Source: Ceratopteris richardii (taxonomy: Eukaryota > Streptophyta > Polypodiopsida > Polypodiales > Pteridaceae). Taken from it: a stretch of 64,000 nt of DNA. Position 1 is the stretch's first letter; each line of letters begins with the position of its first letter. Positions 32,441 through 43,568 of the stretch are shown one piece after another. Position numbers and translations under genes: made by a program. Under the pieces are notes generated by a model. It searched no databases. It was not told the origin of the DNA and saw only the letters and a list, made by a program, of their open reading frames with translations. The stretch spans positions 92,764,632 through 92,828,631 of the forward strand of contig CM035407.1 of the NCBI GenBank assembly GCA_020310875.1, given 5' to 3'.

Positions 32441-32830
32441 CCTTTTCCAACATTCAAGTTTTAAGCTGGTCCCAAATAAAGAAGGTTTTCTACTTTCAAG
32501 TTTTTAGTGTCTAAACTGATCATGTTCTTCAAGTTCTAGAACATGATAAGGTTTTTTACTTTCAAGTTCTAAGTAAATAACCTGATTGAATGAATGCATG
32601 TTCTTCCTATTTTAGAACATGAGGCTCGGGGGTTGCCTACATTATATATAGCTCTAATTTTGAGAAGAAAAATACTTTCCAAGTGTGAAAGAATGTAATA
32701 AATGAAGTCTATGATCTACGGGTCCGACCGGTTCAGATGGATCTGAAATCGGAGACCCTTTGGTCATTCGTATGTGTGACCAAAGATCTCTAGTCTAGAC
32801 TTACTAGAACTTCATTTACTCTTTTAACAA
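32441..32830 (+). other. Possible remnant of a gypsy 3' UTR and LTR
   Basis: Two diverged units start AAGGTTTTCTACTTTCAAG (about 32482) and AAGGTTTTTTACTTTCAAG (about 32550). They are followed by a purine-rich ATGAGGCTCGGGGG and, 10 bp on, an ATTATATATAG TATA-like box. This order (polypurine tract, then LTR with TATA) fits the 3' end of the preceding chromovirus. No second LTR copy supports it. Confidence 0.4.
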
Positions 32831-33000
32831 AGTGATCCACTTAGCCTAGTGGTTAAGTCTCGAGGGTGTGAAGGAGGAGGTCTTGGGTTCAATCCCCATG
32901 GGCTACATGGGGAGAGGGTTTTGCCCAATGAGCTCTATAACCTTCTAGAACCATCCACTTGAGTTAACTCTGGTTAGCTAGGACACTTGGCACACATGTA
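32831..33000 (+). mobile_element. tRNA-derived SINE-like insertion
   Basis: An A-box-like TTAGCCTAGTGGT at 32841 and a B-box GGTTCAATCCC at 32886 are spaced as in tRNA-derived SINEs. The surrounding bases do not fold into a tRNA. About 100 bp of unrelated body follows; the 3' end could not be fixed. Plant SINEs have this layout and use pol III. Confidence 0.6.
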
Positions 33001-34541
33001 GCTACATGGTTGATACTTGGATGATTAGAATCCACCTGCCCAAGAAGGCAGACCCTTCGAGAGGGCTATATATAGAGGCATATGGTTGGGAGGAGATTCA
33101 TTCATTCAAGAGCTATTCTTGTGGCTATGATGTTGCAGAACACACCCCACTAATCATTATGCCTACAATGCATATAGAAAATCAAGCAAGATGTGAAACT
33201 TAAGTGCATGGGGTTTTCAAAAAATGTTCTTTTGCATGGAGATGTAGCGGACCTTGCACATACAAATTCTAGATGCATAAAAAAAACACAATAGACATCA
33301 TATCAAGCATCTAATGTTGAGGGACTCCAACTCAAACTCGACTCAAATTTTGATCATGCATTTTAAATTCATTTAATGTGAAATTGGATGTGGGCATGTA
33401 TGATATAAAGCACACATGCACTTACATAGCAATCATGCATACTATAGGTGCAATAATTCTCAATCATGGTACAAACATGGCAATGGTTCGTATGATTTCT
33501 AGACAAAGGAGCTAGCTCATCACTCATAACTCTACTAACAAATGTGATCACTCTTAATTTTTGCTCAAGAACCTTCTCTCATTTTCACTCCTAGATCTTC
33601 CTTCTATTATTCATGATATTTATAAATCTATTTGATGTGCAAATGAAATTGCGCCTATAGAAACTAAAAACATGTACTCTTTTCAACTTAAGATATGCAT
33701 ACTTTAAATGCAATCCAAACCAAATGGTGCAAGTAGATCCAAGTTTACAAGGTTCTAATGAAAATGGCTTATGAGTTCATGCTTTGATTTCTCCTTCTCC
33801 ATTGTGTTCACTTGATCAATTCCTACACTCATGAGAACTAAACAAAAGATAAGAAACATTTAATATGACAATGCATTCTTTCGTAATAGATTTTTCATTT
33901 TTTACATGTACGCAATGCATGAAAGAACTTCATGAAGGTCCATCTTTAATAAAATATGTACAAACATCTCGAAGGTATTTGCTTTTTGTACAATCCACTC
34001 AAACTTAATATCTTTAATTGCATTTGGATCAACATTTGTACTCATAAACATATACAAAGTATCAACAACATCATATTCAATCAAACCATTTTGAAAAACT
34101 TTATTCGCTTCAATCTAGGTGCATTCATTTCAAATAGGCTAATTTCACAATTCTTCTACAATACACTCATTGTGTAAAGATGATTTAGTCACATCCTCTA
34201 ACCGTGCACAATCAAATTCATGAAAGTCCAAGCTAAAATAGATCAAATACACAATATTCATCTTGAGCTAAAAAGTTATCATACGTTCCCATTGAAAAGA
34301 GCTCTCCTTAATCAATTAAGCTCAAGCAATCTTCATACACATCTTGATTAGAGATCTCTTCATGTACGTTCAACTCATCATCCTGCAAAAACTTATATCT
34401 GGGAGAAAATTCATCATGATTTTCCTTGACACCTACTTCAATAACTTCTTCAAAACTCACATCAGTATGGTTTTCAACATGACTCAAGATTGAATCATCA
34501 TATGACTCTGTAGCTCAAGCGTAAGCACCACCTCCTTTACT
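33001..34541. other. AT-rich region without an assignable gene
   Basis: It holds a TATA-like GCTATATATAGA near 33067. On the minus strand there are open acidic stretches with no ATG: about 34310-34515, rich in Glu/Asp, and 33902-34084. They look like decayed coding, perhaps from a retroelement linker, but no motif identifies them. Confidence 0.4.
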
Positions 34542-35120
34542 TGTCAATCCGTAGAGACGTGAGGACCGGTATGAAGACCACGAGCAAGTGAAGGCACAAG
34601 TGTGTGAGTGAAAGCACACCAACATGCACACACATACACACACACACGCACACAAGGCAAGATCAAAGAGAGGAACAATGGAAAGATTCGATTGCAAAAG
34701 AGTTCTCTTACAAAAGCTCTATTCTCTAACAAGCTAACCCCAAAAATGAGCTCTCTAGCTCTTTTTATAGTTTTTTGAGTAGTTTCGGCCCTGTCCAGAC
34801 CTAGTGTCTGGCCTAGTTAAAAATTAGGTTCCAAGGCTTATTTGAGGGCTCAAACGAAGTCTAAAAATTATGAAAATTGGTACAATGGTACTTCTAATAC
34901 TCCTCAAGCTCGAGGACTCCTCGACTTGAACAAAATGGAGTTACAAAAATAGAAAATGGTATTTACAATGGTTTTTAGTGATGAAAATCACTATTTTTAT
35001 AGGGATTTCTTCTGAAAATTCGACATACACTTCTTGGAGCTCCCTACTTGCTCCTTCTTCTTGTGTGTGGCCACCTTTCTGATGTGATTCCATGCTTGTG
35101 CTTGACCTTGAGTTCCAACA
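34542..35120 (-). repeat. LTR of a minus-strand gypsy (LTR1, related to Gy-3)
   Basis: 579 bp starting TGTCAATCCG and ending CCAACA. It is clearly homologous to 36087-36645 (same (CA)n tract, same GTCCAGACCTAGTGTCTGGC palindromic stretch, same CTCAAGCTCGAGGACTCCT). It is followed by a C-rich tract, which on the minus strand is a GAGAGGGGGGCCAG polypurine tract. It is thus a 3' LTR of a minus-strand element. Confidence 0.8.
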
Positions 35121-36086
35121 CTGGCCCCCCTCTCGAGTCTGTCATCCCTGAGAGACCCTTGTTGTAGTGGTTGTTCCAAGTAGTGCTTTGAGAGGGAGTG
35201 TCCCTTCTGTATGAACAAAAGTCGTCTAGCTTCCAGATGTGGCAGGGTTGTTTGTCCGATTCTTCATCTGTCAGTGCAAGCCTTTGCAAGTTGTAGTGCC
35301 TTGGTATGTACGTCTTCGTTGGATTCCAGCATGATGGTGTCGTTGTGAGTCTCCATTGATGACCTCAGATCGTGCAAAGATGATGTTCATAGTAGTCATG
35401 CCAAGTACTCATAACCCATAATGGATGATGGGTAAGTGTGTTCGTGCATGGGTTGAGGAAAATATGTGCCTTGTGCACGGCCTTGTAATGTAACCCTATG
35501 CATGCTTACTTGGAAAATGCATCGGAAGAAGTATGGTGCAAAAATTGGGGGTCTTGAGCTAAGTGCTCAAGGGTATGCCGACGGAGAGGTTTCCTAAGCT
35601 ATCATGGTTATGATGTTTCCAAAGTAAAGATACTTACCATGGAGAAGGTCGATCGATGTTCATCTTTTCGTGTTGTACACTCGGCCTTTGGGATGGAACA
35701 TTGTTGATGAATGTCCATGTTGATGGTCCACTGATGAGATCTTTTGAGTGGCTGATCATGTCTCCTCTTTTCAATGCATCATTTTCCAAATACTGAGAAT
35801 TGAATTTCTTTATATTTCAGTATACATACAAGGATTTGCATGGTACCAAAACTATCCCTTGCAGATATCTCCTTGGATGCTCTTGTACATATGGTAGTTA
35901 AGCATCTCTCAAGTTGCGACCTTAACATGGTTGTCGCTCGACGAGGCTTTCGAAGTTACTTGTCGATGTTGATGCCAGCTTTGGTGGAGTTATCCATTGG
36001 ATCTCGAAATGATGTAATCCTCCTTATTGGGGTCTGTCACTCCAGCACAATGGTGAGTACCAACATGAGGAGATCCACCTCATAAT
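35121..36086 (-). other. Truncated internal sequence of the LTR1 element
   Basis: The first ~50 bp match the start of the Gy-3 internal region beyond its polypurine tract (TCTGTCATCCCTGA compared with TCTGTTACCCCTGA). Beyond that no coding motif is recognised. It ends where the second LTR starts. Confidence 0.45.
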
Positions 36087-36645
36087 TGTCAATCCGTGGA
36101 GACGTGAGGACTAGTATGAAGACTATGAGCAAGTGAAGGCACAAGTGCGTGAGTGAGAAGCACGCAAACATGCACACACATACACACACACGCGCACACA
36201 AGGCAAGAACAAGGAGATGAACAATGGAGTTCTTTGCATTAGTCAAAAAGTCTCTTACATAAGCTCAATTCACAAAAACAAATCCCCCTAAAATGAGCTT
36301 TCTAACTCTTTTTATAGTTTTCTCACTAGCTTTGGCCTTGTCCAGACCTAGTGTCTGGCCTAGTTAAAAATTAGGTTCTAGAGCCTATTTGAGGGCTCAA
36401 ACGGAGTCTAAAAATTATGAAAATTGGTATGTAGCTAATTCTAATACTCCTCAAGCTCGAGGACTCCTTGGCTTGAACAAAATGGAGTCTATTCTACCAA
36501 AAATAGAATTTACAATGTTTGTGTAGTGATTAAAATCACTTGAGTTGTGAATGGTCCATGGAAAAAATGATTAGGCCTTGTTGCCGTATTGTGCATGACC
36601 GCTCTGTTGTGTTGGGATGCTCTTCATCTGACTTGTATGCCAACA
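36087..36645 (-). repeat. 3' LTR of Gy-3 (LTR2)
   Basis: 559 bp, TGTCAATCCG...GCCAACA, directly next to the polypurine tract at 36646-36656. It contains (CA)n near 36170-36205 and an imperfect palindrome near GTCCAGACCTAGTGTCTGGC. A matching 5' LTR was searched for by eye to the right of 49.4 kb and not found. Confidence 0.8.
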
Positions 36646-36656
36646 CTCCCCCCTTC
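36646..36656 (-). promoter_or_regulatory. Polypurine tract of Gy-3
   Basis: The minus strand reads GAAGGGGGGAG immediately before the LTR end TGTTGGC. The ORFc stop codon (36657-36659) directly abuts it. Confidence 0.85.
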
Positions 36657-38726
36657 CTAGCGTCTGTTACCCCTGACAGACCTCTGTTCTATAGGGTGGT
36701 CGATATAGTATTGGATGATATTGGTGGCTAATTCATGTTCTCCTATCCTTAAGCCTCTTGCAAGGTCAGCTTCCAATGCATCCCAATTTATTGCACCGGG
36801 GACCTCTGGTTGCGGTGTGGTGTAGTACTCGGAGTACATGGCTTGTTCACAGGCAAAGAGATGGAGCAGGTGTGTTGGCTTCGGTGCGAAGACCTCCGAG
36901 TGATACTCCCAGAAACCTGATCTGAACATTTCTTCGAATGTCTGTTTATAACATGCAGGGAGGTATTTGATGCGTGCATGCCAAGCATAAGCCACACAAA
37001 TACTGGGGGTGGTGCTCATGTCATACACCAAATCGTAATTTCCGTTGATAAACCCTGGTAGACGTACCTGTGGTGCTGCTGCATTTCTAAAGGTTTTCAA
37101 TACTACCTGCATCATATCTAAAATCTTAAGCATCATTTGGGCCGCCACATATGGCATGGGCTTCAGTCGAGGCATCCAATGTCGAATTGTGGCCATCATG
37201 TACGCTATTGATGGTGGTCCCTGCGACGGTGCTATGTATGGGTAGTTTAGCCATTCCTTGCATTGTGCATTGTTCTGAACTTTAATGTTGAATGCTTTCC
37301 AAGACCTGCGCCGTGGAACTTGACCGTAGCATGGATTGTATAGGAGATGTAAAGGTGCATTGTTCCATGTCCGCAGCATTTCAAGATATGTCTCAAGAAG
37401 TTTCTGCCGCCATGTTGGTTGATGAATTTTGCCTTTTTGCACGTCTGGAGGAAGGTCTTCCGGTTGAAACTGGGTAGCGAAGGTAGGAATCTTGCCTGTG
37501 ACTCTTTGTGTTTCTGCGTTATAATCTGCCAAAATGATATAGTACGACCTGTATTGGAGTTCTGATGAGAGGATAAGGCGTCTAGATGACAAGTTCTTGA
37601 AGTAATTGGATTGTAATACAGTGTCTTCTATGACCCTCATGCCCTGATTTTGCACGACTGTTCGCTCTTCATGTGAACTCCCAATTTCCTCCACTTGTCG
37701 TAGCCAAGGGGGTCATGGTGCTTCGAACGTATCCTGACCTTCTTCTGTTTGTTGACCTCCTGGGAATGGTTGTGGGTCATATTCTTCTTCAAACATTTGT
37801 TCCACCGGAATTTGTACTGTTTCCTCATCGGTGGGAGCCTTAGGTGGGGAAGGTGGTCTCTCATATTGTAGTAGACGTGCTTGCAATTTTGTGACCTGTT
37901 TCTGGAGATCTTTTAAGGCCTCTGAGTCTGTGAGAAGTGAAGCCGCGGAGGAGGTGGTTTGAGAGGCAGCTGTTGTTTCTTTTTGGTGTTTCTGCTTCAG
38001 TTGACCCAATTCCTCTGATAACTGGTCATGGGCTTCAAGTAGAGTGGCATAGTCTTCCAAGATTATCTTGATATTATCGGGGGTCACAGCTTGAAACTTT
38101 GAGGGACTGATGGGTGCCCCAGGTGTGTTTTCGATAGCTGCTTCTAGGTTTTCCTGATTTTGTAATTGCAGGCGTCGATTCTCTTCATGAGCGGCTGCAA
38201 GGTGTCGTTTGAGTAGGGCCATATTTCGTTGAAGTTTTGAATTGCGTTCTAGCTGTGTCCGTAGATTACCTTCTACCACTTGTATTGCTTCCTGGTCTGT
38301 GTTCTGTAATTGTACCTCCAATATGCTATGAGCCTCTTGTAGAGTTTGGAATTGTGTAAGGAGGCGAGCATTCTCCTCTTCTAGTGTAGCAAGACGATGT
38401 TGCAGTACCTCCGAGTGCTCTTGTAGTAGTGCATTATGTTGTTGGAGCTGATTGTACTCTGTCCTTAACTGTGATATGCATGCGAGCATAGTGTCCAATG
38501 CATTGCCTATGGATGAGGGTGTGGTGTGTAGAATGGACGATGCATGGGAAGGGAATTGGGGAAGGGGAAGAGTGAATGATGCGTCTATCGAAGATGTGTG
38601 TGTGGGTGAAATTGGTGGAGGGGGAATGGGAGGAGGTGTAAGTGTGGGGGGTGGGGGAGGTGTTGTGGGTGGTGAAATGTCCATGCTTTCAGGAGTGGAA
38701 GCAAGTGTGGTGTCTACCATATACAT
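36657..38726 (-). pseudogene. ORFc of Gy-3: proline-rich, coiled-coil accessory protein with one stop
   Basis: One frame of 690 codons, broken only by a TGA at 37713-37715. Residues 15-50 are proline-rich. Coiled-coil heptads run from about residue 77 to 210 and again around 228-255 and 272-292 (QLRTEYNQLQQHNALLQEHS; LATLEEENARLL; LQKQVTKLQARLLQYE). After an acidic Pro-rich linker and the stop comes a ~340-residue, apparently globular part rich in Trp and Tyr (WRQKLLETYLEMLRTWNNAP; HWMPRLKPMPYVAAQMM). No signal peptide or clear membrane segment is seen. Upstream the frame stays open and proline-rich to about 39.1 kb except for a TAA at 38880-38882. I do not recognise a family. Its position just before the polypurine tract is that of a retroviral env. 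Confidence 0.7.
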
Positions 38727-39142
38727 TGGAATGGTAGGTGGTGTGTGTGTGAAAGTGGTGAATAGATGAGAAGTGGGGTTGGGAGCTGAAAATAAAGGGA
38801 ATGGTTGAGACCTGGGTTGAAAAGTTCTAGCAAGAAAGGCATGGAGAGATTGGAGAAGTGGAGGGATGGGGGTTGGGGGTTAAGGTCGTAGAGGCAGGGA
38901 GGTCATGAAGGGTGGTGTGGTGGTAGGGAATCCAAAGAATATGGATCTAGAGTCAGGATGACCTATGGCTGAGGGTATGGGGGATGGTTGTCCTAGGGCA
39001 GGCTCTATGAGTTGTGATGGTGGTGGCTTCATAGATTGGGTTGTCACCGGTGGAGAACAGGGTTGAACTCGAGGTGGGAGTGCAGAAGATGAAGGTTTGC
39101 TCGGTGGGTTGGGTGGTCGAGGTGATCTCCACGGCTTCTGTT

Positions 39143-40891
39143 CTAGGCAGTTGACTCTTCATGGATGATTGTATGCTCTTGGCTAGCGGTTACTGCTGCT
39201 TGGGAGGTTGTCTCAATGGGTTCGGATGTAATAATTGGCCCTTCTGCCGTTGTAATGGGGATCTCGATGTTTTTACCTGACCGTGGTCGTGTTTGGAATC
39301 TTCGTGGGTCATATTGAACTGGAGACCTCCTAATGGCGGTCCGAACTGCTTCTACTACCCCATATGTTTCTGCCATTAATAAGAGACCTTCACTGTATTC
39401 TGAGTCAACGCCTGCTTCTTCCAAAAGCTGAGCCATGAGCACCCTACTACTCTGTTCGGTGAGCAACTGTTGCGACCTTACTCGTTCCATTATTTGGTAT
39501 AGCCTCCGGAGTTCTGTTGTATAAGCTAGGGCTTCAGTTGTTTCCTCTTCTTCTGCTTCTGAATGTTCCTGTTGTGGCGACAAGGTTCTCTGTTGTTCCT
39601 CATCCCAATGTACATGGTGGCCTTCTATGGATTTCCTTCTTCTTTGAGAAGAGGTGCCCTGTTCTTCTACATCTGAATATAACTCCACATCAGAGAATTG
39701 TGTATTTTGCAAGAATGATTCGAAGTCGAAAGTGCCCATCCCTTTAGTGCCCCTAGCTGCAGGAAATTCGAATTTAGGAGGGACAGGAGGAGTGGAGGGG
39801 GCAGCTTGTGTTGTAGCTTCAGATCGAGACCTGGGTATTCTAATGGTAAAGGGAGGTATTGTGGTCTCTCCTCGTGGCGATACTTCAGGAGTAGTCAGAA
39901 CTACACGTGTCTGGACACAAGGGATCGAACCCCTCATGCGCTTGGATTGATCTGTGGACGTCTTGAGCCTCTTAAACATTTGTAATTGTGCCCAAGTTAA
40001 AGCATGTTCAATGGGTACATCGTATGCTAAGCACCGGTAGATAATGCATGTGATTGCACAGCAACCATTCACCACTAATTTCCTAGATGACCTTTTATTT
40101 GCTTCATACAACTGCTCCACAATCCATATAGGAAGCTTAATCGGTAATGCATCTGTCTCTGCCAAGTAAAGAGCGAACCAGATTCTTTTGTGCGGTTGTG
40201 TGAAGCGGTCTTGACCAGGGAAAACAAAATGTTGCATGCACATACGGAGAGGGATGGACACGTTTGGTGTGAGTGCTGCCATATCTTTCAGCTTCAATAG
40301 TTTGCGATCCTTCATGTTGGTGGGAATGAGAGCATCCTTCTCAGAAGGTACATGTGTGCCGTGCATATTCAAAGCAGAGGTCACCAATTCCAAGGTAAGT
40401 TCAAACCTCTTTAACTCGTTGTTGCCCAGCAAGGAAGGAAGAACAAACGATCCTGGTTTGTCCTTTTCTGCATTAGCCTGTAATGTTGAGACTAGATAGT
40501 AGCATCGGAGGAGATCTGGTTTGGGTAATGGAGCCTCGAAGTACTTGGCTAGCCCTGCGCGTTGCCATATGGTCTGAAGATCCTGTGTGTTCTGTAGAGT
40601 CTCAAACTCCTTGGAGAAGAATTGGAATCGGACCCATGATCTGTCATACTCGCACTTGGACTCCCATATATACTTGGCCTCTCCTAATGGACCTGGCATG
40701 CCATTGAACCAATGAGAATTGGCATGGACTCTCTCTGTGATCCCTGTGGGAGGATCCGACACAGGTATCTGTTGGAGGTGTTGCAGCTCCATAGGTCGTT
40801 CAGTTGGTGGCACATCAACCGGTAGACTATCCACATCAATTCCTGTAGTGCTTACTCTCGCCTGTGAGCTCGGACCTGCTGCTTCTGCCAT
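39143..40891 (-). CDS. ORFb of Gy-3: 582-residue accessory protein of unknown function
   Basis: An unbroken frame from the ATG at 40889-40891. Residues ~55-300 look like a folded domain (NSHWFNGMPGPLGEAKYIW; SWVRFQFFSKEFETLQ; SIPLRMCMQHFVFPGQD; RIWFALYLAETDALPIKLP), with a short hydrophobic patch GCCAITCIIYRCL near 285. The C-terminal half is low-complexity: Pro/Thr-rich, an acidic segment near EEEETTEALAY, then a helical part (LRRLYQIMERVRSQQLL). The globular part loosely resembles ORFs called putative plant transposon proteins that lie after integrase in Athila-like elements; this is an impression. No signal peptide is visible. It is the only long unbroken frame in Gy-3 besides parts of gag. 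Confidence 0.7.
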   Translation of the reverse strand: MAEAAGPSSQARVSTTGIDVDSLPVDVPPTERPMELQHLQQIPVSDPPTGITERVHANSHWFNGMPGPLGEAKYIWESKCEYDRSWVRFQFFSKEFETLQNTQDLQTIWQRAGLAKYFEAPLPKPDLLRCYYLVSTLQANAEKDKPGSFVLPSLLGNNELKRFELTLELVTSALNMHGTHVPSEKDALIPTNMKDRKLLKLKDMAALTPNVSIPLRMCMQHFVFPGQDRFTQPHKRIWFALYLAETDALPIKLPIWIVEQLYEANKRSSRKLVVNGCCAITCIIYRCLAYDVPIEHALTWAQLQMFKRLKTSTDQSKRMRGSIPCVQTRVVLTTPEVSPRGETTIPPFTIRIPRSRSEATTQAAPSTPPVPPKFEFPAARGTKGMGTFDFESFLQNTQFSDVELYSDVEEQGTSSQRRRKSIEGHHVHWDEEQQRTLSPQQEHSEAEEEETTEALAYTTELRRLYQIMERVRSQQLLTEQSSRVLMAQLLEEAGVDSEYSEGLLLMAETYGVVEAVRTAIRRSPVQYDPRRFQTRPRSGKNIEIPITTAEGPIITSEPIETTSQAAVTASQEHTIIHEESTA

Positions 40892-41435
40892 GAGAGTGCT
40901 TGTAGTTGTTGATGCTTATCTGCTAGAAGAAGAGAGAGGCACATTAGCATTGCATAGGAAACAAGATGTTATGGTGTTCCCTCCACAATACCAACATGAC
41001 ATTCCGAGTGGTTAGAGGTTATTGGGTGAAGTGTTCGTGATGTGTGTACATGTGGGTTAGTAGGTTAGGGTTCACTCTAGATGCATACTTTGGATGTGCA
41101 ATGTTCTTAGAATGCACCTACATCAGAGGGGAAGGATTTACAAAGGTGGGTCAGGGGGTTTGATATGGGGTTAAGGTCTCCAAACTTTGATGGTGGAATC
41201 ATTGCTTTTATTGGCGATGATGTGCGACAATTTGCGTACTGGAGTGTGTTGGGTTTGGGACCTTTTGGGTACCCATTTCCAAACATTCCAAGGCGTGACC
41301 GAGAATGTGGTGGTGTGGAGTGTAGATGTTTGCCTTTGGATGGGAGCCGATAGGACACGTGAGTGTTGGTTTGATCTTGTGATTAGAGGTGAAGTTATTT
41401 GAGCTAGTAAGCAGGTCTTGGGCACCCATATTTGT
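40892..41435 (-). other. Gap between ORFb and the integrase/second-protease frame
   Basis: About 540 bp on the element's internal side. Short overlapping frames on both strands have no motif. A splice site or other leader for the accessory ORFs might be expected here, but none can be named. Confidence 0.4.
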
Positions 41436-43568
41436 CTAGCTTTTGGGATCGCCTTCATTGACTGCTTTGGAACCCAATATAGAAATGGTTTGTCTAGATT
41501 GATGCCTAGGGTACTCCTTCGCTGTAGTCCTCGACACTGTAGCTTGCTTGATGCTTCTTTGGAATCCTGTCTCCAAAGCCGAGGGTTGTTCACCTTTGCG
41601 TACCCAGATCTGCTTCATGCCATGGGGTATTCTATATTGTACCGGTTGGTTTTCATTATTCTTGGTCCTCGGGCTCCTCTGTATCGTGTATTTTCTGGCT
41701 TGCTTTCCTCGAATTCTCTTTGGAAAAGAAGGGAACTCCTTGTTGACTTCTGTACCTTCGTCATGAGTGACAATCTTTTGCACCATAGAACTTTGGTCAA
41801 CAGTAGCATGGTTCATTTCAGGTGGACTCCTGGAAGGACCAGGATTCGGTGCCTCTTCTAGCGGCCTATGTGCTTGATTTTCTAATTCAATCGTTATGTG
41901 GTTTTGTCCTACCCATGCCTGAAGAAGTCCACTTCTTAGGTTGAGGCTGACTGCATGATCATAGATCTAGTCTTGGCCTAGGACAAGAGGTTCGGTAAGA
42001 TCCTCATCTTCACACACTAGCACTTCGACTGCCATTAGCACCTCTTGAATGTAGAGGGGAAGTTCCACCTCACCAATGCAAGGGGTTTCCACACCTCCCA
42101 ATCCTATGAGATATGCCTCTATAGGATTGATTTGTAATTGCAGCTCTTGGCAGTAAGAAAGTCAAACTGCACTAGTGGCTGCCCCTGAGTCAATTAAAGC
42201 TCTCAGTGTCCTTACACTCTCTCCTTGTCCTACTTCTAGGGTTACAAAAGGCCGTCGGTCGATTATTCTATGGGAATGTCCACCTGAAGCTTCGCACATG
42301 GCCATGGGATAGCCTAGAGATTCTTGAGTGTGAGGCATAGGTTGGTCTCTACCTTGTCTCCTCAATTTTATTCGTCGGATGCGTTCTAAAGCTTCTGCCT
42401 GTGCTTCTTCTCGAATTCGTTTCTCTTCTTCTTTACGTTTCTTGGCAGTGTTGAGTCGATTTAGCATCTCTTCAGTCAGGGGTTCTTGATATAACTTGAC
42501 TCTGCATCCACTTATGTAACTTGGTAGAATATCACCCTCTAGAGTGGCTAGTTGAACTGCTCCACTTGTGGAGATCCTATTGATAATCATTGGCCCATAA
42601 CCTCTCTTCTCTAACTTCCGTGCATGTTTCTTCAAGGTGTAGACTAGGACTAGGGCTCCTGCTTTCAAGCCCTTATCCTTCAGGTGTGCATCGAAATATG
42701 CCTTTTGCCTCTTCTTGGCTGCATAAATTCCTGCTGCAGCCCTCAATCGTGTTTCACCTAATCGTTCAAGATCGAAGATTCTAGAGGACAACTCATGGCC
42801 TGTCCAATCATGCTCTTGTGCTACTTTCAAGGTTGGTATCAAAAAATCCAATGGTAGCACTGCATTCTGGCCGAAAACCATCTGAAAGGGCGCGGCTTGG
42901 AGTACCGTTTTATAGGCAACTTTGTATGCCCAAACAGCATGGTGTAGCTGTTTGTCCCAATCAGAGCATTTGTTATTCACTAATTTGGTTAGCACATTGC
43001 ATAGAATCTTATTTGTGCTTTCCGCTTGTCCATTAGCTTGTGGGTGATAGGGGGTAGACTTCTTGTGTATCACCAAGAACTGTTGAAGAAGATTTTCAAT
43101 GAATTCATTCAAGAAGTGAGTCCCTCTATCACTTACTAGCTCTATGGGTAGCCCGTATCGAGTGAACACATTCTCAAATAAGAATCTAGCGGTCGTTTGG
43201 GCATCATTCTTCGATGTGGCTTTCACTTCTACCCACTTGGTTAGATAATCCGTGGCCACAATGATATACTCAGCATGTGAACCCTTAGCTGGGGGATTAA
43301 TACGACCAACAAAGTCTATTCCCCACTTAGAGAATGCACGTCCACCCATCATAGGTTTCAATGGCATCTCATCTTTACGTATAGGATACTGAGTTTGTTG
43401 ACACACATCACACCTCTTCACATAGGTATGTGCATCCATGTGAAGGGTTGGCCACCACAAGCCTGCAAATAGGATCGCTTTGATTACCCGATCTGGTCCA
43501 AAGTGTCCTCTTGCTACACCTTGGTGAGCAGTCTCTAATATTCTAGATACTCGCTCTCGTGGACACAT
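41436..43568 (-). pseudogene. Gy-3 integrase fused to a second retropepsin-like domain
   Basis: One frame with a TGA at 42162-42164 and a TAG at 41967-41969. It begins inside the H2C2 module (HQGVARGHFGPDRV; GLWWPTLHMDAHTYVKRCDVCQ). The integrase core has KWGIDFVGRINP, ELVSDRGTHFLNEF and NGQAESTNKIL, so the acidic triad is present. A GPY/F-like region follows (KLEKRGYGPMIINRI), then a Lys/Glu/Arg-rich coiled segment. After that come RRPFVTLEVGQG and RALIDSGAATSAV, a retropepsin active-site motif. The tail to 41436 is basic. Gypsy pol normally ends after the integrase C-terminus or a chromodomain. Confidence 0.82.
41900..42270 (-). pseudogene. Second retropepsin-like domain of Gy-3 (PR2)
   Basis: This covers the extra protease-like part of the integrase frame. 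Seen: a beta-strand-like FVTLEVGQ, then ALIDSGAATS (catalytic Asp codon at 42189-42191), a strand-rich body (EAYLIGLGG; IGEVELPLYIQEVLMAVEVLV) and a closing LVLGQD. This order of DSGA, glycine-rich turn and hydrophobic-hydrophobic-Gly is the retropepsin pattern. It differs in sequence from the canonical protease at 45110-45799, so it is not a recent local copy. Stops at 42162 and 41967 break it. Confidence 0.7.

Noticed and set aside
32841-32897. Functional tRNA gene
   Set aside because: A and B boxes are present but the acceptor, anticodon and T stems do not pair, and SINE-like sequence follows.
34620-34660. Independent microsatellite locus
   Set aside because: The (CA)n tract is part of LTR1 and also occurs in LTR2.
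38452-38769. Gly/Val-rich plus-strand ORF
   Set aside because: It is the antisense of the proline-rich start of ORFc.
36657-40891. Calling ORFb or ORFc an envelope glycoprotein
   Set aside because: Position fits, but no signal peptide, fusion peptide or firm membrane anchor is visible.
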